Positions 48,259 to 62,137 of a stretch of 64,000 nt of DNA are shown piece by piece. Numbering within the stretch: the stretch's first letter is position 1; each line of letters begins with the position of its first letter. The stretch comes from Uranotaenia lowii (taxonomy: Eukaryota > Arthropoda > Insecta > Diptera > Culicidae). Where the stretch lies: positions 156,240,848-156,304,847 of the forward strand of contig NC_073693.1 of assembly GCF_029784155.1 (NCBI RefSeq), in the 5' to 3' direction. The position numbers and the translations under genes are program-made. The notes under the pieces are model-generated. The model saw only the letters and a list, made by a program, of their open reading frames with translations. It searched no databases and had not been told where the DNA came from.

Positions 48259-49439
48259 GATGAATTGAAGCCAAAGCACGAAAATCGGTTCTTTTCTCGA
48301 GGAACTTCCCTCTGTTTGTGGTCCCAGGTTATCCGCTTTCTGTTGTTGAGTGAGAAAAATGGCTCAGATTTATGAATTTACTCACTGGGCTTCTGTGTAG
48401 TTGTACGCTAGAAGTTGTAGTTGGTCTTGTTGTTGATGTTGGCGTTATTTTCAACCGTGCACTCGTTTTCCAACAATTGTTCCAAATAATACTCAACGGT
48501 GGCGGGCGGCTGCAAAAAGGGATGCTCCTTCGAGTGGAAGCTTTAAAAGAAGATTGAAACGATAAAAGACTGCCGGAATGGGATTCCGGAGTCGGTATTT
48601 ATAATGGTAAATCGTTGCCGGTAATTCTGGCTGCCTCAAAATAGGTTCACTTGAGCGCACAAACGAGTTCTGGTTTTATTTTCGTGGAGATTACAGTTTA
48701 CCGAAAATACGGCAGATAAGATGATTGGTGCAAATTGAATTGCCTTTTGTTCAAACCTTCTCTATTTCGTTCAGCCCATAAACCCCGATTCGATGGAGCT
48801 GCTAAAATTGGAAAATAAATTTATACGTGTTTCAAACTCGCGGTGAAGATATGAAACTCATCATTTGGTTTGATTTAAGATTCCCAAAGCATCGTATGTT
48901 GCCAAATTAGTTAGTCTCATAACTGTAAGACAAATATTCGGGTCCAAAGCGCCAATAGAATTTTCTTTAGCTAAATATATTGAAAAATGAGGGTGAAGCT
49001 AGCGTAGATTTTTATATGAGAAAATTAAAATATTCATATTGAAAACTACGTAATGAACAGCTAAATAAACTCTTCTGTTGGCACCTGGAAGATTTCCAGT
49101 CAAAACATTAGCGCCCTGATGTTTAGAAGACAAACAACGAAAAAATGCAAAAACTGAAGGTGTCTGAAGGTCTGCGGAAGCGGCAGTGATACATAATGAT
49201 TGACACAACGAATGAAAAAAATACGAGCCCTTTCCGAATGCGACCCCTTTTCCTGCAGAGCACTTCCATAGGTTTCACAAAATTGATTCTCAATTTTGTA
49301 TGGATCTTGAATCGTACGCGAAAACTATGGTGGATTGATTCTTAAATTCAAAAAAAAAAAAATATTTGGAAACATTCTTTGGTACTTTGTATTGGTATCT
49401 TAAAAACCCATTAAACAGACAAAATGACAACATAGTAGG
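48259..49439. other. Unique tract, no gene called
   Basis: 48260-48700 is comparatively GC-rich and not repeated in the window. The remainder is AT-rich. The frames present are shorter than 70 codons. Confidence 0.35.
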
Positions 49440-50035
49440 TAACAAAAATATGTGTAAGTAGTTTGCTAGTACAAGCTACAAGTGCTAGTACCGCTAGAAA
49501 AAAAACTGATGAAAGAGTTTGACTTGAAAGTTACGAAAATTAGTGTAAGGATTTCGCTAGTATAAGCTGCTATGTTTCAGTACAGGTGGATATTAATATA
49601 ATATATTAATATAACGATTGTGAATTGCGATTCCTCTGGTGAAAGAGTTTGACTTGGAGGTTACGAAAATTAGTGTTAGGAGTCCGCTAGTACAAGCTAC
49701 TAGTACTAGTGCGGGTAACATTAGTGCAGGACCGATTATAACTTGCAGCCGTCCGGAGAAATGGTTTGATTTGCAAAAAAAAAAACAAAAATCAATGTTA
49801 GAAGTCCGCTAGAACAATCTGCACCTACAATTCAGCCATTTCTTCAATCATGACATGTTGATATTTTTACGTAATTGACGTAACACGATTGGCGATAATA
49901 CGCGTTGTGATCGCTGGCATTGTCCGTCTGCAAACGCGTTGCGTACGACTGAAAGTAATAAAATGGGTTTGACTTGAAGGTGCTAAAAATTATTGTAAGG
50001 AATCTGCTAGTTCACCGTACTGGTGAAAGTAACAT
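49440..50035 (+). repeat. Degenerate tandem repeat, irregular ~125-200-bp spacing
   Basis: GAAAGAGTTTGACTTGAAGGTTACGAAAATTAGTGTAAGGA...CTAGTACAAGCTACTAGTAC-type segments occur near 49512, 49638, 49762 and 49962, with a partial one near 49452. The copies are well diverged and unevenly spaced. They abut the 9-bp array. Confidence 0.7.
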
Positions 50036-50172
50036 CGTTTTTACAGCAATCAATTGTCACAAACAAACTTCACCTATTTTTGAGCTAGGCTAGCTAAACA
50101 AATTAAATTGCCCAGAAATACTGTATGGCGTATTATCAAAGCGAAATTTTTGTTACAAATACGACAAAACTA

Positions 50173-50468
50173 TACAAAAATTACAAAAATAACAAAAATA
50201 ACAAAAATAACAAAAATAACAAAAATAACAAAAATAACAAAAATAACAAAAATAACAAAAATAACAAAAATAACAAAAATAACAAAAATAACAAAAATAA
50301 CAAAAATAACAAAAATAACAAAAATTACAAAAATAACAAAAATAACAAAAATAACAAAAATAACAAAAATAACAAAAATAACAAAAATAACAAAAATAAC
50401 AAAAAAACCAAAAATAACAAAAATAACAAAAAATAACAAAAATAACAAAAATAACAAAAATAACAAAA
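50173..50468 (+). repeat. 9-bp array, AAAAATAAC block
   Basis: About 33 copies, with exceptions at about 50322 (TTAC), 50401 (AACC) and 50432 (an extra A). Because 9 is a multiple of 3, long frames arise (ITK and NNK repeats). This is a DNA artefact and not a gene. Confidence 0.95.
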
Positions 50469-51412
50469 ATGACAAAAATGACAAAAATGACAAAAATGAC
50501 AAAAATGACAAAAATGACAAAAATGACAAAAATGACAAAAATGACAAAAATGACAAAAATGACAAAAATGACAAAAATGACAAAAATGACAAAAATGACA
50601 AAAATGACAAAAATGACAAAAATGACAAAAATGACAAAAATGACAAAAATGACAAAAATGACAAAAATGACAAAAATGACAAAAATGACAAAAATGACAA
50701 AAATGACAAAAATGACAAAAATGACAAAAATAACAAAAATGACAAAAATGACAAAAATGACAAAAATGACAAAAATGACAAAAATGACAAAAATGACAAA
50801 AATGACAAAAATGACAAAAATGACAAAAATGACAAAAATGACAAAAATGACAAAAATGACAAAAATGACAAAAATGACAAAAATGACAAAAATGACAAAA
50901 ATGACAAAAATGACAAAAATGACAAAAATGACAAAAATGACAAAAATGACAAAAATGACAAAAATGACAAAAATGACAAAAATGACAAAAATGACAAAAA
51001 TGACAAAAATGACAAAAATGACAAAAATGACAAAAATGACAAAAATGACAAAAATGACAAAAATGACAAAAATGACAAAAATGACAAAAATGACAAAAAT
51101 GACAAAAATGACAAAAATGACAAAAATGACAAAAATGACAAAAATGACAAAAATGACAAAAATGACAAAAATGACAAAAATGACAAAAATGACAAAAATG
51201 ACAAAAATGACAAAAATGACAAAAATGACAAAAATGACAAAAATGACAAAAATGACAAAAATGACAAAAATGACAAAAATGACAAAAATGACAAAAATAA
51301 CAAAAATGACAAAAATGACAAAAATGACAAAAATGACAAAAATGACAAAAATGACAAAAATGACAAAAAAGACAAAAATGACAAAAATGACAAAAATGAC
51401 AAAAACCTCAAA
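50469..51412 (+). repeat. 9-bp array, AAAAATGAC block
   Basis: About 104 copies differing from the previous block by one base (A to G), with the change abrupt at 50470. AATAAC exceptions remain near 50730 and 51297, and AAAGAC near 51366. KND and KMT frames run in the plus strand and SFL, VIF or HFC in the minus strand. Confidence 0.95.
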
Positions 51413-51439
51413 TATGACAAAATGACAAAAATTTCAAAA

Positions 51440-51870
51440 ACGATATATTTTCATTTTGTCTTTTTTGATAATTATAAAAATAAACACCAAATTCACTTTT
51501 GTCATTTATGTTTATTTTGTCAGTTTTTTTTTTAATTTGGTCAGTATTGTTGGTTTGTCAAATAAGTAAATTTGATCAATTTGGTCAATTTTATTACTTT
51601 TGTCAATTTGGTCGTCTTTTGCAATCTTGTCAATATTATCAGTTGTTTTTTTGTGGTTAATTCTTTCTATATTGGAATTTTTCTTAGTTTCGTAAGTTTT
51701 GTTGTTGATGTTCATTTTATCAATTTAATTTTATCTTTACGTTAATTATTTAATTTTTGATTTTTTTGTCAATTATGTTCGAGCTTGATTTTTTTTCTCA
51801 GTTTTGCCAATTTTGTCAATTTTAATTCTTTTGTTTTTTTTTTTCAATTTTTGTCAATGATAACTTAAAA
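51440..51870 (-). repeat. Decayed 9-bp array in reverse orientation
   Basis: At least ten TTTTGTCA / TTTGGTCAA motifs (near 51497, 51516, 51538, 51555, 51580, 51598, 51768, 51812 and 51851) are the reverse complement of the TGACAAAA unit, spaced irregularly in T-rich DNA. Together with the forward array this forms a large, asymmetrical inverted arrangement. Confidence 0.65.
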
Positions 51871-52296
51871 ATTTTCAAAATTCTAAAAATTATATGTTTA
51901 TTCGATCGATCATTGAACCCTACGTTACCGAATTGTGTTTTACTACGCTGATTATAATTTTATCCAATTTTGTTTTCTCTATGTTGGGCATTTTTTTTTG
52001 GATTGCCTTTTGAATTCTTATTTTTTAATTTACCATACACTGAAAATAGTTTTCACTTTAAAGGTAAGTGACATTTGGAGTAAATTTTTGCCATACGAAA
52101 ATTCATGTGAATTTTAAGTGACCGTCAAAGTTAATTTCAAATGTATGCTCAGGTCATTCATATTTTTCAGTTGTAGTGGTTTTTAGGTGAAATTTCGGAA
52201 TATCAAACATGAATTTACTTTGTTTCTTTAAAACAATTATTTAATAAAAAAAAAACGACGTAAAACCCCTCACTTATACCTTATTTTGGTTTAAAT

Positions 52297-52580
52297 GTCG
52301 AATTCGCTGCTAGATTCCCCGGCAGAAAACGCTCATTATGCCTTCATTAATGGTGCTCATACTGCCTCGGGGGGTTTCTCATTATGCCTCTACAGTGACT
52401 GGTTTTCAGCTTTCGGCAAACATTTTTAAAATGCATTTTTAAACGTTTTATCTAATTTTTCAAGTTTCATCCAATGAGGCAATAGACTATTTGAGTGTCT
52501 GAACACGAAACAAGGATGTAATCCACATATTACAGCTGTTCTCTATGGTTAAATAAGCATTTTCCTTAAGGTGGCCATTA
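52297..52580 (+). mobile_element. Truncated right end of the 5780-type TIR element
   Basis: GAATTCGCTGCTAGATTCCCCGGCA...CCTTAAGGTGGCCATTA corresponds to about 6526-6806 with moderate divergence. It lacks the left half and ends in GACTCCCCC instead of GCCCCCATCTCCCC. Confidence 0.8.
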
Positions 52581-52585
52581 GACTC

Positions 52586-52855
52586 CCCCAAATTTGTATG
52601 GGAAATTCAAAACCTGTGAAATGTTATGCGCTGCAGGTTAAAATTGATCCTAGGCCTAGTACAAGATCTCATACCAAATTTGGGCCAGATCGGATCACGT
52701 TTAGGGGTCGCTCAACGAGCCTGAAGTTTGTATGGGATTTTGAGACATTTTGTTCGGGAGAAACATGAAAAACCAGTTTTTCATCAATAACTTTGGTTCC
52801 CGTCGGCCGATTTCTTTCAAAAACGGGTTTTCTTAAAGCCTAAATTATGAAAAAT
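52586..52855. repeat. Single half of the 35103-type palindrome
   Basis: CCCCAAATTTGTATGGGAAATTC... through ...GGTTTTCTTAAAGCCTAAATTATGAAA matches one arm of 35103-35867 at high identity but lacks the partner arm, so it is either a deletion product or an ancestral monomer. It directly abuts the truncated TIR element. Confidence 0.85.
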
Positions 52856-52899
52856 AATTTTCACTTACTCATCACTTGAGTTTTAAGCAGTGATTGAAA

Positions 52900-53548
52900 T
52901 CCTCAACCATTTTCTCATCAGAGGCATTCAAAATACACACTTTGAGGCCTCGTATAGTAATACAGGAAACGATACATATACATTCATTCAAACCTCCCCC
53001 CATGAGGAGGATCTGCTCCGAGAGACACTATCCGTTCGCTGCTCAGAACGAACTCTCTCAACGTTCGGTCGCTACATGATGCATGCAGTAAACGAGGCAC
53101 ACATACTCATTTACGTTATTGAATTTGATGGACTCAAGCCGATAGCTGTCGTTGAGGAGAACCGAACTTATTGCATAGCATAGGCCCGCAACGTATGGAG
53201 CAAGGAGAGGGGAGGAAAAGAAACGAAAAAACTAGCTGCCTGCGTGCGGTTGCTGTGCAATAATAGCAATAGCAGAAAAACTTCGGGTATTCGATCCAGG
53301 CACAAACGAGGAGACTCGGGTTTGCTCTGCCTTTTGAATTCGGCTCCCTCAAGAATGTAACAGGAGATGAGTGAGAGCCATTCGTTTGGTTTTTTGGAAT
53401 CGCTGACTCGAATGTATATTGCTTCTTGAAGCTGGGCCATGTGAGAGCGTATGCATCATCGGTTTTGTCGTTTTCGCTGCCTCAAAGCAGCCTTTGCTTC
53501 CGAGTAAAGCGTTGAGCGAGAGATGGTTGATCAATTCATGCTCAGCAA
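52900..53548. other. GC-richer core of the composite element, no gene called
   Basis: Frames of 97 codons (52890-53183 plus) and 90 codons (53168-53440 minus) overlap and have no recognised domain. The segment is not repeated elsewhere in the window. Confidence 0.35.
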
Positions 53549-54045
53549 AATTCAATCACTGGTTTTAAGTGACTTTCACTTGAATTCGACTTACTTCAAC
53601 GTAGAAAAATAGTTATTCATTAGTATTAAAACAAGTGTATTTATACGTCCAGAGCTCAAAGCGAATATCGTTTAGCATTGCAAGGATATTAGTTGTTTTG
53701 TATAGAAGGCTAATTTTCTATTATTTCTAAGTTTTCAAACCATCAAGTACTGGAGACATTATTCAATTATGTTTCTTTTTGGGAATTTTCAAGAGCAATA
53801 AAAATAAAAGCAAGTATCATGAAATCAACTGAATACTCGAAAAATAAGTTCAGTTATTATTATTTACAGAAAACAGCAACAAAAATGTCCTGTATGAATG
53901 GAAACCGGGTGATATAAACGAACTGAACGTACATTTCAAATTCACTTTGCTGGTAACCTAAAAATCACTTCGCCGTTCCCTTGAAATTCACACGACGGTC
54001 ACTTAAAATTCCCATGAATTGACCAATGGCCAAAATTTACTCCAA

Positions 54046-55426
54046 TTGTTGTAAGGCGAGACCTATCCTCGGAAGACTGTGCAGGTTTTGCTAACGGCTT
54101 AATGCGGCACTCCCTGAGGAGACCGTTATCCTGGTTATGGTTTGCCCGGCCAATGAGACCCAGCAAAGGGCGAGTTTTTCCTTCTTCTGCTATACTTTTC
54201 CTGAAACGACCTAACCAAAAAGTTAGAAAGTACTCCACCAAAGGCGTCAAGTGCTTCAAAAAAAATCCAAAATAGCTTAGCTTAGCTTAGTTTGTTTGAC
54301 TACTCATATCCACCTTAAATCATTGAACCCGAAGTACTACAATAAACAATTTCACTTACAATAATAATTAATTGAGAAATTTTTCATAACTATCTTTCAT
54401 TCATGCACTTCGAATTCCACGATCGCTGGCGTGGCTAAGCAGAACAAGTTCCACATCGCCAATGGTTGCTACGCCGTGATTAATCGAGGCCATCAATTTT
54501 GAACAAAGTCCAAAAGAATGTCGCTTGGGATTAGCAGTGCATTCTCAATGTTTAAAACTGATGCTCTCCACTTTATTTAATGATTAATAACGACGCCGGC
54601 CACGTCCTAGTAGTCAATGGGGGAAAAGGAAGGAATATTAGTTTGATACTCTTTAGGTTCAACAAGCAACCTCTTGCTCCTGCATAATCCAAAAATAATT
54701 TTGAAATAGTCAGAACCAGAAATATTTAGTGTCACCAACTATGGAAACCGTCTGTACGTCTGCGAATCTATATTCAAGTATCCAAGGAAGGGGTTGTGTT
54801 AGTAGGGGAAAGGTTATAGATCAGGATCCATTTTGGTATATGGTGCGATCATGGTTTCCTACACCTCCTATGCTCCTAGACATTTTGTAAGGAAACTCCT
54901 ATTTCTATGAGTCATTTGATAAATGTTAAATCAATATATATTGAGTGATGGGTTGAAGGAACATTAATACCACCCACATTTCAACCTTGACAAACATAAC
55001 TTTTTTCCCTGACACTGATCCCTGTTTAATCAAAGAATTTGCAAAAGGTTTTTCTGGTTAAAGAGGGACAATGTTTTGAATTAGTGTATTTTTTCATAAT
55101 ATGCAGGTACAAATTTTCCAAACTGTTTTTCATGATTACAACAATTTTGAAAATTCTGAGTTGCGTGTGAGCACCCGAGCGGGACGGGTCGTTTTTAGCA
55201 TTTGGTCTGTGAGCCGTTTTTCGAAGTGTTCGGGTTAAGAAATCGAGTTTTAACGCAGAATATGTCCGAATATTAACTGGTCTGATTGGTTTATAGAGGA
55301 GTGCATTTGAAACTAGAAAAGTGATGGGGTTTTATGGAAAAAGATGGTTTCATTCAGAGCAAGCTCGCGTTTGCTCGAGAAAAAAATTGAATGTGCTGTG
55401 GCTTGCGGGAGAAGAAGAAAGATCAT
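54046..55426. other. Repeat-like tract with (TAGCT)n-type motif
   Basis: TAGCTTAGCTTAGCTTAG at 54275-54292 is followed by TTTGACTACTCATATCCACC, a combination I associate with dipteran repeats but cannot name. A minus-strand 86-codon frame (53999-54259) crosses the end of the composite element and shows no domain. The rest has no supported gene. Confidence 0.4.
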
Positions 55427-56691
55427 GGCCCTTATTCTGCGCCGCGCATGAGGTGACGATTGTCACCTCACCTCGAGTCACCGTGAGATTTGTCACCTTA
55501 TTCCCGGAGTCGTTGTGGGTAAAGTGACAGAGGTTCACTCTAGGTGAGTGACCGAATGAACACATCTGTCAAAATGGTAGAATTTTGCTGGTGTTGTTTG
55601 GATTTTGCTCTCGCTTCGGATTTTCCGAAGTAAGTTTTTAGGATTTCGGGTTAGAATTTCGGTTCGAAAATGGCCATCATCGGATGGTACGGTTACAGCA
55701 AGCTGCTTGAGGAAGAAAAACGGACGATTTGTGCGACGTAAGTGCAAATTTCGTTCATCAAAGCTAAGTTCGGATCTGGGTCATATTGCCGGGGAAAAAA
55801 AATCAGATGCCGACGGCTGCTGCTCCAAAAACCCAGCGCACAAAAAGGCGGTGTTTGTTAAACATTTCCAAAGGTTTATCAGGTATGTAAAATAATTTGT
55901 GTTTTGTACCTGAAACTGTTCGATCATCCAAGAGAAGTTAAGTTTTTTTTTTCGTTTTCAGTAATGGCGAATGCTGCCGGTATATATATTTTCCTCAACT
56001 GAAGTTACCCCCGTGGCATGCCGGAAGTTGTTATCGCCTGCCAGATAGGAGATCATGGAATGCCGAGCATTTATCGAAACCAACGAAATAGCAGCAGCAG
56101 CATCAGATTCAAACGACAAATTTCGGTTACATAAACCTAAATCCGGTTTCTTTGCATAGCATATTATTAAAAAGTGAAAATAAAATTAAAAGTATTGTAA
56201 TATTTGAATTCCAAAGTTTTCGTTATTTCATCGTTTTGACGGTTCGAAAAACAAACTTCAATTAAATCTGAATTTTGGATTTCATTAGAAGATCATACTT
56301 TCCATTCAGTATTCCAATCCAAATTACATATTTGAGATAGCAATGAAAAAGTTTCAATATATTTAAAAATCATATTTGCTAATAAATTTGCTTAATTTTA
56401 TTTCCAAAACTATCATTCATTAGTATAATTAACCATTTAGAGCCTTACATTGTGATTTACATAAATTCTCGATTAAATTTCTATCTCGTCACCACCTGAA
56501 AAGGTACCGACAATTGTCACCTAAAATCGTCACCCGAATGTGACGATTCTCACCCACGGTGACTACGAGAATAGGGTAAGAACTCACAAAGTTCATCCGA
56601 AGTGACGTTCCTCACCTAAACCGACTGCTGGAATAGAGTGACCTGGGTGACTCTACTATCGTCACGTCACTCGAGGCGCAGAATAAGGGCC
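55427..56691. mobile_element. TIR element of ~1.27 kb with GTGACNNTNGTCAC motifs and transcript-like interior
   Basis: GGCCCTTATTCTGCGCC at the left and GGCGCAGAATAAGGGCC at the right are exact inverted repeats, and CAT flanks each side (55424-55426, 56692-56694), possibly a 3-bp target duplication. The first and last ~130 bases are dense in GTGACGATTGTCAC-type palindromes in both orientations. The interior from 55574 has an ATG, consensus introns and AATAAA (see next entry). Confidence 0.85.
55574..56190 (+). pseudogene. Spliced-transcript-like segment inside the TIR element
   Basis: Three donor/acceptor pairs give short introns: GTAAGT at 55630 to TTACAG at 55698 (69 bases), GTAAGT at 55738 to ATCAG at 55806 (69), and GTATGT at 55883 to TTTTCAG at 55961 (79). 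Poly-A signal AATAAA lies near 56177. The simple join from ATG 55574 stops after about 49 codons, so the full chain does not keep one frame. However, the third intron alone joins a preceding open frame with about 43 further open codons (56090). It may be a captured gene fragment or a spliced non-coding RNA. No domain is recognised. Confidence 0.35.
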
Positions 56692-58780
56692 CATATGTAG
56701 GTTGTTTTGTGTTTAGGAACGGAGGAAGCGAATTAATTTGAGAGAGGTTGATGAGGGTGTGGAAAAGCTGGAAGGCGGCATAACGGAAAAGTGGGGTGAT
56801 GCGAATCAACTTCACAAAAAATGAATCTACGGCTAAGTGATTTTTGTGGTGAGATTTTTGAAAGCAAGTGTTTTTATAGACGTGTTTCCCAATGAAAAAC
56901 TGGCTTGATTGCCGATATCGCGAGTTTCATTTGAAAAATGTGTAGCTAAATCACGTCCGAACATGTACGGAGAATGGCAGTAGGCGTGGAGAGCTAACGC
57001 TGAGAAGCGAGAACACTACAAATCCGGTGAGGAACTTCCAGTTTTCCCTTTACTTTGTTTCTCTTCTTCATATTACACTAGTGTATACCAGGTGGCAGTT
57101 GAGTTGTTTTGGTTTGTGTGATGGATAGAATGTCTTTTATTTTGTTTCAAGCCAGGGCTTGGAATCCCCGTACAAAAGAACAGACTTGCAATTTATTATA
57201 ATCATTACCTACATTGTTAAAAAAATTAGTTTAAATTAATCAGTGGATTTTCAATAGTACTATACATTGCCAATCTGGATGTAAATTTAATTAACTTTTT
57301 AAATTTCAGCTTATTAATATGCATAAATACCGTTACATTTTGATTGAAAATATGTTTCAATATCTTTCTGTTTTATTCAACAAATAATAAAATTTTCTGT
57401 TTTCAGTGGTTGGTTTGTTCGTACAATGACGAGAATCAAAATTTGTTTCCTTTCGAGATTTAGTAGTTGATCCAGTTTATTTATTGTACTGCTGATAAGA
57501 GCGTTCATGCGGTATATAAGCCATGTGTTCTATTAACATGGGTTGATTAGTTTTCTCTTTATTATTATTTTGTAACGACACATTTTTTATTTTCCTGCAA
57601 TATGACCAATCGATTTCTATTTCTAATATGCTTTTTATTTATAATTATATCTGATTTTATTTTTAAATAAATTAAGGGTTCATTATGGCTACTGTATAGA
57701 TTAAAATATTATGAATAGAAAATAACGTTACTTATATAACTATAATTTTCATCTCTATTATTTTCTAAACTTTTATTAAAAAAATTTCAAAATAAATATC
57801 ATTTGCAGATCTTTAAAGCTCATCCCTAAACAGTAGAACTATTTTTGAATTTAATTTTGGCTTATTTTCATATCTGTAAAAGAAGTATATCCCTTTCAAA
57901 GCGTTGGGTCTCTTTTATCATAACACTACTATAATATTCATCATTTTTCATTCCACTTCAAACTTGTCATTTCACAGCCGCAATACATTCATAACATTTC
58001 CAACATCAGATCGTTCAAAGAAAATGAAAAAAGTATACTTAATGTTCGCTATCTTTTTATAATTTCAATTTTAAATCACTTTTTAATAAAATAACTTTTT
58101 AATATTAATAAGTTATAATAATTTACCCTCTATCCGTAGCATTTTAGACGTTTTACATTTCAAAAACCGTTGGTATCTGCCATCATCAAGCACAGAATTA
58201 GAATACATTTTTTATTCATCATCGCATATCATAAATTTCTTCGATTTCATATTCGTTCCAGGCATTATACAAATGAAAAACCAATGACAACATACGTTCA
58301 ACTATTTTATAACATACATGATATTTATTCCAGAGATCAAATAAAATGTTGCTATTATTGTTGAATGATTATCTGTAGGCATTAAGATTTTAGAAGCCAT
58401 TGAAGTTGAAAAATGTTGCATGTTGCCCCAGTTGACGGTATTATATAAAATAATTTGCCTGCCTCCCATAAAATGTTATAGCAACGGAATATCCAGTTGT
58501 TTATTTTTTTAAGATACAGGATATCCATGTAAATGCAGTGAATGGATGGCAGTTACATACAAATCATCTATGGTTATTTTTTAGATCATTTGCAACACGT
58601 TCCCAGTGTAATCAGCAATCTTCAATCGTACTTCGTTCATCTCTATCGCCTCAACAATGGTGTACTGCAACAGTTAATTGACATTTTTTTCGTATAATTA
58701 CCACTTTCAATAGCCAAATCGTTCATAGTACCCTGAAACATGTTCTTTTCAGCTCGTAACATCTTCATTGTAAAAAAGAA
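56692..58780. other. AT-rich tract, no gene called
   Basis: 57180-58780 is strongly AT-rich. TTGCCCCAGTTGACGGTATTATA near 58430 resembles the terminus of the 40865-type element and may be a solo end fragment. Otherwise nothing is recognised. Confidence 0.4.
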
Positions 58781-59709
58781 GGGGAACTGGGGGTATAATG
58801 CCCAGTGTGGGCAAAACGCCCCACTGCGATATCTAGCTAGATATACACTTATTTTAAGAATTCGGTACGCTATTCCCTTCTAATTAACACTAGAAACCTT
58901 TTGTACAAAAAATTAGCATCAAATATGCGATAAATCCCTGCAAAAATCCAAAAATACTTTTCAATCCATATTCCTTGCAATTTGTGCCTCGACTTTCGTA
59001 AGGAATTACGGCATCCATCGCCAAAAAAAATTACCTGACACCTGTTACAATGATGAACATTGGTCTTGAAAATCACCACAAAACGAAAAATTTCCTTATT
59101 CAAATATTTTTTATGATATTTTGAACGATTTTTAATAAACATGTCTAGGTGGGGCAAAACGCGCCATGTCCGTTTATCTTTAAGCATGTTTCATATTTGT
59201 TTAAATTTATATGCAGTTTCAACACAACAATTTTAAAGATATTTATAAGTTGTATTGGAAAACATATCTTGAATATAAACGAATATATTTAAAATTCCTA
59301 AATTTAATATAGATTTAATTAACTATTCACAAGAATTTCAGTATATCTGGTAGCACTGCTCGTAGCAATACATTTTTCCATCTGTGAAGTAGAAAAGAAG
59401 TGTTTTTACCTGACAAACACTTTCGGAGGCACTTGGATCAATAAACATTTATTAAACGTTAAACGGCGCGATTGGGTACACACATATGCGCATTATGCCC
59501 CTACGAAATCTGAAATCCAATTTTCTACCTACTCTTCAAACTTCATTAAATTTGTGGCCTTTTTTGACCTTCCAGTTATTCTAACTATCAGATTTAGACA
59601 AAAAATTAACCAAACTTCCAAACACAATCGAAAATTAAAGTTAATCTTTTCAAATGTATTCTAAAACAAGGCTTTCTTCTTAACGTGGGCATTATGCCCC
59701 CTCTTCCCC
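58781..59709. mobile_element. TIR element of 929 bp with GGGGCAAAACGCCCC subterminal repeats
   Basis: GGGGAACTGGGGGTATAATGCCCA and ...TGGGCATTATGCCCCCTCTTCCCC are inverted repeats of about 23 bases with few mismatches. GGGCAAAACGCSCC motifs recur near 58813 and 59150 and GCGCATTATGCCCC near 59487. No target duplication is obvious. The 105-codon minus frame (58870-59187) overlaps these motifs and lacks transposase residues. Confidence 0.8.

Positions 59710-62137
<2,428 letters not shown>

Larger units (their letters stand above)
52075..54045. mobile_element. Composite inverted-repeat element of ~2 kb
   Basis: The left end TTGGAGTAAATTTTTGCCAT...CATGTGAATTTTAAGTGACCGTC and the right end are inverted, and the similarity continues inwards for about 85 bases with a gap on the left. 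A second inverted pair, 52872-52898 and 53549-53585 (TTTTAAGCAGTGATTGAA / TTCAATCACTGGTTTTAA), lies inside. The motif TCACTTGAA/TTCAAGTGA recurs. Two truncated elements of other families sit in the left half (52297-52855). Confidence 0.65.

Noticed and set aside
50108..51535. 475-codon Lys/Asn/Asp repeat frame
   Set aside because: Produced by a 9-bp simple repeat, and overlapping frames on the other strand are equally long.
53999..54259. 86-codon minus-strand frame as a conserved small protein
   Set aside because: It crosses the terminus of the composite element, so at least part is transposon sequence; no domain is visible.
58870..59187. 105-codon minus-strand frame as a transposase fragment
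   Set aside because: It covers the subterminal GGGGCAAAACGC motifs, and no HTH or catalytic residues can be seen.
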